NCBI GenBank assembly: GCA_963665005.2
Contig: CAXXTQ010000001.1
Span: 434,001-498,000, forward strand
Length of the DNA stretch: 64,000 bases
Origin: G963665005 sp963665005
GTDB taxonomy: Bacteria; Bacillota; Clostridia; Christensenellales; SZUA-584
Reading direction: 5' to 3'
Each line of letters begins with the position of its first letter. Positions within the stretch are counted from its first letter, which is position 1. Below, in pieces: positions 59,302 through 64,000 of the stretch. The notes beneath the pieces were generated by a model. That model did not search any database. It was not told the origin of the DNA and was given only the letters and a program-made list of their open reading frames with translations. The translations under genes and the position numbers were made by a program.

Positions 59302-61197
59302 ATGACAGAAAACAAAGCGCTTGAACTCATCCTATCCAAATGTGATGAAAAAAACCAAAAAAAAATCAAACTGATCAGCAATGCTGATATCTTAAACAAG
59401 ATTGCAAACAGAATCGAGCTTTGTAATCCTAAAGATGTCTTCATTCACTCAGGAAGTGAAGAAGATTACGAATATATCAAAAAGATGTGTTTAGAGACAG
59501 GCGAAGAATCACCTTTGGTCATGGAAGACCATACGATTCATTTTGACCCGCCAGCAGAGCAAGGCCGCATTGTTAACCAAACATATGCGATTGAAGATGA
59601 AGGTATGTTCACATCTTCCCTTGCAAAAGCTATGTCAAGAGCTGAAGCTGATGAGCTCATCAAAACCAACATGAAAAACATTATGGATGGAAAAACAATG
59701 CTCGTTGCTTTCTATATCCGTGGACCTGTTGGTGCACCAACAGCTTATCCATCTTTAACAATTTCAGATACATGGTATCTTGGACATCAGCAAAACAATC
59801 TTTATAAATGTTCTCCAGAAGGCTTTGAAAAGCAAGTTGAAAATATAGGTCTTTTCTTTACAAATACACATAGCAAAGGCACATTAGACACGCCTAAAGC
59901 TTATGTTTTAACAGACAGAAAAAATATTGAAACTTGGGCATGGAACGTATCCTACTTAGGCAACTGTGCTTTAATCAAAAAAGGTCATCACAGATTGGCG
60001 AATGATGATGCGATCTATAATCACAGAGGTGATTACATGTCGGAACACATGTTCATCACTGGTATTAAGATGAAAGATGGTTCTATCGTGTGGATCGATG
60101 GCGCTGCACCATCAGGCTGTGGTAAAACAACAACAGCTATGGCTGGTGATACTTTCATCGGAGATGATCTTGCTCAAATCTGGATTGCAGATGATGGGTC
60201 AATCCGTTCGATCAATCCTGAAATCGGAATCTTTGGTATCGTTAAAGACGTTAACAAAGAAGGTGATCCAATTCTCTATGAAAAATTGAGAAATCCTGGT
60301 TCAGAAGTCATTTGGTCAAATGTTTGTGTTTCTGATGGTGTTCCTTATTGGGAAGGCTCTGATGAAGAAACACCAAAGAGTGGAATAAACTTCCAAGGCG
60401 AATGGACAGAAGGAAAGACAGATGCTAATGGTAACGTTATTCCTATTTCACATCCGAATTCCAGATGTACAATTCGCTCTAATCAATTGAGCAACTATAA
60501 TGAAGCAGCAGCAGATGATCCAAATGGTGTAGATACACTCGTATTTACATACAGTGGACGTGATCCTGAAACAATGCCTCCTGTTGTGGCTGGTTTGACT
60601 CCTGAAGAAGGTGTAACATTCGGTGCTGATATTGCATCTCAAACAACAGCAACAGAAGTTGGCGCTAAAGGCGATATTAAAAGATCTCCTTGGGCAAATG
60701 CTCCTTTTTTCTTAGGTGCATTGGGTGACTATATGGATGGTCAATTTAAATTTTTCACAAATCCAAAGCTCACGAAAAAGCCTGTTTTAGCATCTTTGAA
60801 TTACTTCCTTACAGAAGCAGCTCGTGGTGGAGATTCAAATAAACTCATCGGTGAAAAACGCGATGTACGCTCATGGTTAACATGGCTTGCACGTTTGGCA
60901 AAAGGTGAAGTCACAGGAATCAAAACAGCTCTAGGAATTATCCCGACATTTGAAGAAATCAAAGGCATTTTTGATGAATTGATGCCGGATAAAGGATATT
61001 CTAAAGAGACATATGATAAGCAATTCTCACTTTATGTAGATAAACTTATTGATAGAATTGATATGCAAGTTGAAGCTTACAAAAAAGAAGCAAATGTCCC
61101 AGACATTTACTTTGAAATACAAGCTACCAAAAAAGCTCGTTTAGAAGAACTCAGAGCAGCTAAAGGGTCTATTGTTACACCTGATCAATTAGGTTAG
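59302..61197 (+). CDS. GTP-type phosphoenolpyruvate carboxykinase, divergent
   Basis: Interconverts oxaloacetate and PEP with a nucleotide. 631 residues, P-loop APSGCGKTTTAM (GTP-PEPCKs have a related SACGKT form), GDDLAQIWI acidic metal segment, ISDTWYLGHQQNN and NAPFFLGALGDYMDGQF resembling the GTP-enzyme core. The usual FLWPGFGEN guanine loop is not present in recognisable form, so nucleotide choice is uncertain. AAAGGAG before the ATG. Codon use differs from all neighbours (ATC/ATT instead of ATA, CCA, GCT, ACA), showing acquisition by transfer. Confidence 0.85.
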   Translation: MTENKALELILSKCDEKNQKKIKLISNADILNKIANRIELCNPKDVFIHSGSEEDYEYIKKMCLETGEESPLVMEDHTIHFDPPAEQGRIVNQTYAIEDEGMFTSSLAKAMSRAEADELIKTNMKNIMDGKTMLVAFYIRGPVGAPTAYPSLTISDTWYLGHQQNNLYKCSPEGFEKQVENIGLFFTNTHSKGTLDTPKAYVLTDRKNIETWAWNVSYLGNCALIKKGHHRLANDDAIYNHRGDYMSEHMFITGIKMKDGSIVWIDGAAPSGCGKTTTAMAGDTFIGDDLAQIWIADDGSIRSINPEIGIFGIVKDVNKEGDPILYEKLRNPGSEVIWSNVCVSDGVPYWEGSDEETPKSGINFQGEWTEGKTDANGNVIPISHPNSRCTIRSNQLSNYNEAAADDPNGVDTLVFTYSGRDPETMPPVVAGLTPEEGVTFGADIASQTTATEVGAKGDIKRSPWANAPFFLGALGDYMDGQFKFFTNPKLTKKPVLASLNYFLTEAARGGDSNKLIGEKRDVRSWLTWLARLAKGEVTGIKTALGIIPTFEEIKGIFDELMPDKGYSKETYDKQFSLYVDKLIDRIDMQVEAYKKEANVPDIYFEIQATKKARLEELRAAKGSIVTPDQLG

Positions 61198-61282
61198 CTT
61201 CAAGCAACATAACAAACGTTAAATAAAAGGGCAGTTCGTGGCGAGAACTGTTCTTTTTAAGCAATTTTTTAAGGAGGAAGTA

Positions 61283-62941
61283 ATGTCAACAAAAGAAAGG
61301 TTCAATTGGAGTGAGATTAGAAAGGCGAGCCCTTATTTTTCGTGCATAAAGACGACGATAGAAACAGCTTTTATGGGCAACAACGTTTATCCTGTAGAGA
61401 CGCTAAAAGAAGCATATAAGCTTTCATGCGAATCTCCGGGTACTGTAATTACAGATATTCCGGTATACCAGCCCGAAAAGATAGGCCTCTCGCAAGACGC
61501 AAAGGTGTTGCTTTTTAACGACGGCGCCGTAAAAGGCCGCTGCGCTGCAGCAAGAAGAATCTTGGGCGAATCGGGCGTAGTAGAAGAAGAGTACGCTATG
61601 AAAATACGCGATGCCGTTTATGACACCAGATATAGAACTATGTATCATGCACAGGCATACGTTGGCCTGGATAAAAACTTTATGGTAAAAGCGCATCTGC
61701 TTATGCCTGAAAACCATGAGAACATTATGTTTTCCTGGCTGCTGAATTTCCAGTACATTACACAGGAATATTACGAAATGTACAAAGATTCAAAGGTAAT
61801 AGAGAACGAGTCGGATATTTATATTTTCTCTGACCCGACATGGACACATCCCGACCATCCGCTTGGGCTTACTTTCTTTGATCCGGATAATAACTGTGCG
61901 GCTATACTAGGTATGAGATATTTCGGAGAGCACAAAAAAGGAACTCTTACTCTTGCCTGGGGAATTGCAAACCGTCACGGATATGCTGCCTGCCACGGCG
62001 GACAGAAAAGATATAATCTAAAAGACGGAAGCAAGTTTATCGTCGGTGTGTTCGGGCTTTCGGGAAGCGGAAAATCTACTATAACGCATGCTAAGCACGG
62101 CGGAAAATATGATATTACGGTACTTCATGACGACGCTTTTATAATTTCTACAACAGACAGAAGCTCTATCGCGTTAGAGCCTGCTTATTTTGACAAAACT
62201 CAGGACTATCCTATGGATGACCCTGACAACAAATATCTTGTCACCGTGCAAAATGACGGCGCTACTCTCGATGAAGACGGCAAAGTCGTTCTTGTGACCG
62301 AAGATGTAAGAAACGGAAACGGCAGGGCTGTTAAATCTAAGCTTTGGAGCCCAAACCGTGAAGACTATTTCCCCGAGCCGGCTAACGCTATCATATGGCT
62401 GATGAAAGATCCGACATTACCGCCTTTATTAAAGATAACAGATCCGACGCTCGCGGCTACTATGGGCGCGACACTTGCGACAAAGAGAACGAGCGCAGAG
62501 AGGCTTGCACCGGGCGTTGACCCTAACGCGCTTATTGTCGAGCCGTATGCTAATCCGTTCAGAACATACCGCTTAAAGAATGACTATGAGGTTTTCAAAG
62601 AGTTATTTGAGAAGTCCGGCGTAGACTGCTATATATTTAATACGGGACACTTTATGGATAAAAAAGTTACAGTTAAGATAACGCTTGACAGCATTGAAAA
62701 CATCGTGCAGGGCAATGGAGAGTTTGTTGATATGGGTATTAAAGGAATGCAAAATATGCCTTTCGAAGGATATATTCCTGATTTCTCCGATGCAAATTAT
62801 AAAGAGCAGTTCATCGCGCGCATCAATGACAGAATCGCGTTTATGGAAAACAAAGCCACCGAAAGAGGCGGTTATGACGAGCTTCCGGCAGAGGCAATTG
62901 AGTGCATGAAGAACGTTGCGGCACAGGTAGAAAAACTCTAA
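61283..62941 (+). CDS. ATP-type phosphoenolpyruvate carboxykinase family enzyme
   Basis: 552 residues from ATG 61283, which follows AAGGAGG; an ATG 45 nt earlier has no site. The kinase-1a P-loop is GLSGSGKSTITH, followed by the metal site HDDAFI, typical of the ATP-PEPCK family, and RTSAERLAPGVDPNALIV near the end. It is a divergent member. Host-like codon use, unlike the GTP-type gene directly upstream. Role: PEP/oxaloacetate exchange in gluconeogenesis or succinate-forming fermentation. Ends at a terminator. Confidence 0.85.
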   Translation: MSTKERFNWSEIRKASPYFSCIKTTIETAFMGNNVYPVETLKEAYKLSCESPGTVITDIPVYQPEKIGLSQDAKVLLFNDGAVKGRCAAARRILGESGVVEEEYAMKIRDAVYDTRYRTMYHAQAYVGLDKNFMVKAHLLMPENHENIMFSWLLNFQYITQEYYEMYKDSKVIENESDIYIFSDPTWTHPDHPLGLTFFDPDNNCAAILGMRYFGEHKKGTLTLAWGIANRHGYAACHGGQKRYNLKDGSKFIVGVFGLSGSGKSTITHAKHGGKYDITVLHDDAFIISTTDRSSIALEPAYFDKTQDYPMDDPDNKYLVTVQNDGATLDEDGKVVLVTEDVRNGNGRAVKSKLWSPNREDYFPEPANAIIWLMKDPTLPPLLKITDPTLAATMGATLATKRTSAERLAPGVDPNALIVEPYANPFRTYRLKNDYEVFKELFEKSGVDCYIFNTGHFMDKKVTVKITLDSIENIVQGNGEFVDMGIKGMQNMPFEGYIPDFSDANYKEQFIARINDRIAFMENKATERGGYDELPAEAIECMKNVAAQVEKL

Positions 62942-62967
62942 TAGGAAAAAAAGCTACATTATATATA

Positions 62968-62995
62968 ATAAAGGACGGGTTATCTCGTCCTTTAT
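62968..62995 (+). terminator. Terminator after the PEPCK locus
   Basis: Perfect 10-bp stem ATAAAGGACG/CGTCCTTTAT with an 8-nt loop, followed by TATTTT. Confidence 0.85.
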
Positions 62996-63034
62996 TATTT
63001 TGCCATATCAAAAAAATCAAAAAGCTGATTTGTC

Positions 63035-63065
63035 AAGATTCTTTCTTTGCTTATTCAGAATGACA
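63035..63065 (-). repeat. TGTCATNCTGAA-type dispersed repeat, copy 2
   Basis: Minus-strand TGTCATTCTGAATAAGCAAA then GAAAGAATCTT, similar to 33216-33243; ends form a TGTCA/TGACA inverted pair. Confidence 0.5.
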
Positions 63066-63120
63066 TTAGCAAAACGCATTTTTTTTGTATGGTTCATGTA
63101 AAATGGCAACAGTCTTTAAG

Positions 63121-63498
63121 CTATGCTTTTTCGGTCTCTTGTGCCTTTTTAATGTGTTCGCGCAATATTCGCACTCCGTCATCCGCGAGCATTATCACAA
63201 ACGCCGCGAGCAGCATTGCCCAAAAGCCTTGTGCTATAGTGCCGCCCATTATAGAGTTTGCGATTACCAGAGTAAGCAGGTTTGCAAAGATGCTGGCGAT
63301 TCCGAGAAACAATATGTTAAACGGAAGGGCAATCGCGACAAGAACAGGGCGTATAAGAGTGTTTGCCGCCGCTAAAACTACTGCCATTAAAAGCAATGAT
63401 AAAACCGCCGACGAAGGAAATAAGCCGATTGCCATAAAGCAAAGCATAATCACAAAGTATAAAGCTACCTTTATTATATATCTCAACATCTTATTCAC
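63121..63498 (-). CDS. YvlD-like four-helix membrane protein (phage holin family 4)
   Basis: A 125-residue membrane protein with about four helices; AANTLIRPVLVAIALPFNILFLGI is the recognisable segment of the Phage_holin_4_2 family, which includes Bacillus YvlD and is not a true phage holin in this context. It overlaps the upstream small gene by 4 bp and forms an operon with a YvlB-like gene, as in the yvlABCD envelope-stress operon. Confidence 0.82.
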   Translation of the reverse strand: MNKMLRYIIKVALYFVIMLCFMAIGLFPSSAVLSLLLMAVVLAAANTLIRPVLVAIALPFNILFLGIASIFANLLTLVIANSIMGGTIAQGFWAMLLAAFVIMLADDGVRILREHIKKAQETEKA

Positions 63499-63770
63499 CT
63501 CATCAATATTTTAATTTTTACTTTTTCTTCGGGTGTTTTAACAGCGACATCAACAAGGTCTAGCGGACCGTGTTCACGAACTATCCTTACCGCAGCTTCT
63601 ACGATAGAGATATAATCGAGCGCTTTTTTGCTGATAAATCTAAACAGGTATAAAACATCAGAAAAGCCTTCGACTACTTCGTTAATACATCGAAGCGGTA
63701 ATATAATCGGCCATGCTAAAAACTTTATGTACATCAAAATTATCACAAGCCGGTTTTTTCTAGTCGACAT
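63495..63770 (-). CDS. Small membrane-associated protein between YvlB- and YvlD-like genes
   Basis: Hypothetical 91-residue protein from ATG 63770 (AAAGG 9 nt upstream). One hydrophobic helix (about residues 8-26) is followed by a basic/amphipathic region and VDVAVKTPEEKVKIKILMR, whose last residues resemble the C-terminal strand of the next gene upstream. It occupies the place of yvlC but shows no PspC motif. Overlaps both neighbours. Confidence 0.65.
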   Translation of the reverse strand: MSTRKNRLVIILMYIKFLAWPIILPLRCINEVVEGFSDVLYLFRFISKKALDYISIVEAAVRIVREHGPLDLVDVAVKTPEEKVKIKILMR

Positions 63771-64000
63771 AGATACGTACCTTTGCGCCTTTCTCCTCGT
63801 CACCCGTATCTACATTTATAAGTTCTTCGGTAATTTCTCCGTCTTCGAACAGCTCGATTAATTCACCTAAATCGATAGAATCAAGATCGATACCTTTGTC
63901 GGACAATTCTTTTTTCGTATCTTTGGGTACAAGTGACAAGAGGCCTGCCGCTTTTTTAGCGAGAGACAAAGGAACGTTCGCCGTTACTTTTGCCTGTTCC
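63760..64000 (-). CDS. YvlB-like protein, C-terminal part (cut by window edge)
   Basis: The frame is open to the window edge, so the N-terminus is missing. The 80 residues seen, VNVPLSLAKKAAGLLSLVP-like then IDLDSIDLGELIELFEDG and GAKVRIYVD, match the C-terminal domain found in YvlB/SHOCT-like envelope-stress proteins. A short start at 63969 is not used because the reading frame continues upstream. Stop overlaps the next gene. Confidence 0.65.
   Translation of the reverse strand, partial: EQAKVTANVPLSLAKKAAGLLSLVPKDTKKELSDKGIDLDSIDLGELIELFEDGEITEELINVDTGDEEKGAKVRIYVD

Noticed and set aside
61238..61282. Upstream ATG for the ATP-type PEPCK
   Set aside because: The 15 extra codons have no ribosome-binding site and include the AAGGAGG of the real start.
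63121..63498. Prophage holin suggesting a prophage at the right end
   Set aside because: The family also contains YvlD, the neighbouring gene is YvlB-like, and no phage structural or lysis genes are present.
1..64000. tRNA, rRNA or CRISPR loci
   Set aside because: The intergenic gaps were read on both strands; no cloverleaf ending in CCA/discriminator pattern and no regularly spaced repeat was seen, though a covariance search was not possible.

Overview
The window looks like a near-origin stretch of a Bacillota (Clostridia-type) chromosome. Supporting signs are strong Shine-Dalgarno sites, many TTG/GTG starts, RemB-GyrB-GyrA in tandem, an LCP-family wall-teichoic ligase relative, a MecA-type penicillin-binding protein, MreB, a YchF GTPase and ANTAR/PII/Amt nitrogen control. 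A K+-dependent membrane pyrophosphatase and ferredoxin-linked homocysteine synthesis suggest an anaerobe. Coding sequences use ATA for isoleucine heavily and GC-ending alanine/proline codons, with one clear exception, the GTP-type PEP carboxykinase near 60 kb. No rRNA, tRNA, CRISPR array or transposase was recognised.

Layout. 0-3 kb: 5' part of dnaA (minus strand, cut by the window edge), its promoter and DnaA boxes, a secreted NlpC/P60 hydrolase, and a second DnaA-box site, so part of oriC may lie here. 3-15 kb: nucleoside phosphorylase, oxidoreductase and acetyltransferase; dapF-cca; a hydrolase; a membrane-anchored propeller-like protein; single-chain PurL. 15-22 kb: remB-gyrB-gyrA, a tethered solute-binding protein and nadE. 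22-30 kb, minus strand: small envelope proteins, LCP protein, MreB, dusB, lysS and greA. 30-34 kb: serC-serA behind a palindromic operator, a cyclophilin between dispersed hairpin repeats, and a small divergent XRE-regulator module. 35-38 kb: a three-gene homocysteine module (DUF39, NIL-ferredoxin, UPF0280) and Sua5/phosphatase. 39-45 kb: PBP, GNAT, DUF2569, FlK-like thioesterase, PHP phosphoesterase, PRPP synthetase. 45-47 kb: ANTAR regulator, PII and ammonium transporter with two intrinsic terminators. 48-55 kb: mnmE-mnmG, tilS-hpt, ftsH. 56-63 kb: hppA, rsmA, a decayed PEPCK fragment, a foreign-looking GTP-PEPCK and a native ATP-type PEPCK. 63-64 kb: YvlD- and YvlB-like envelope genes, the last cut by the window edge.

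The most unusual items are the homocysteine module, the XRE/55-residue module with twin operators, the dispersed three-hairpin repeats, the mosaic PEPCK locus, a 24-bp operator at the serC start site, and three translation-related genes whose promoters appear to give (almost) leaderless mRNAs. All functional statements come from motif recognition by eye; no database search was run.
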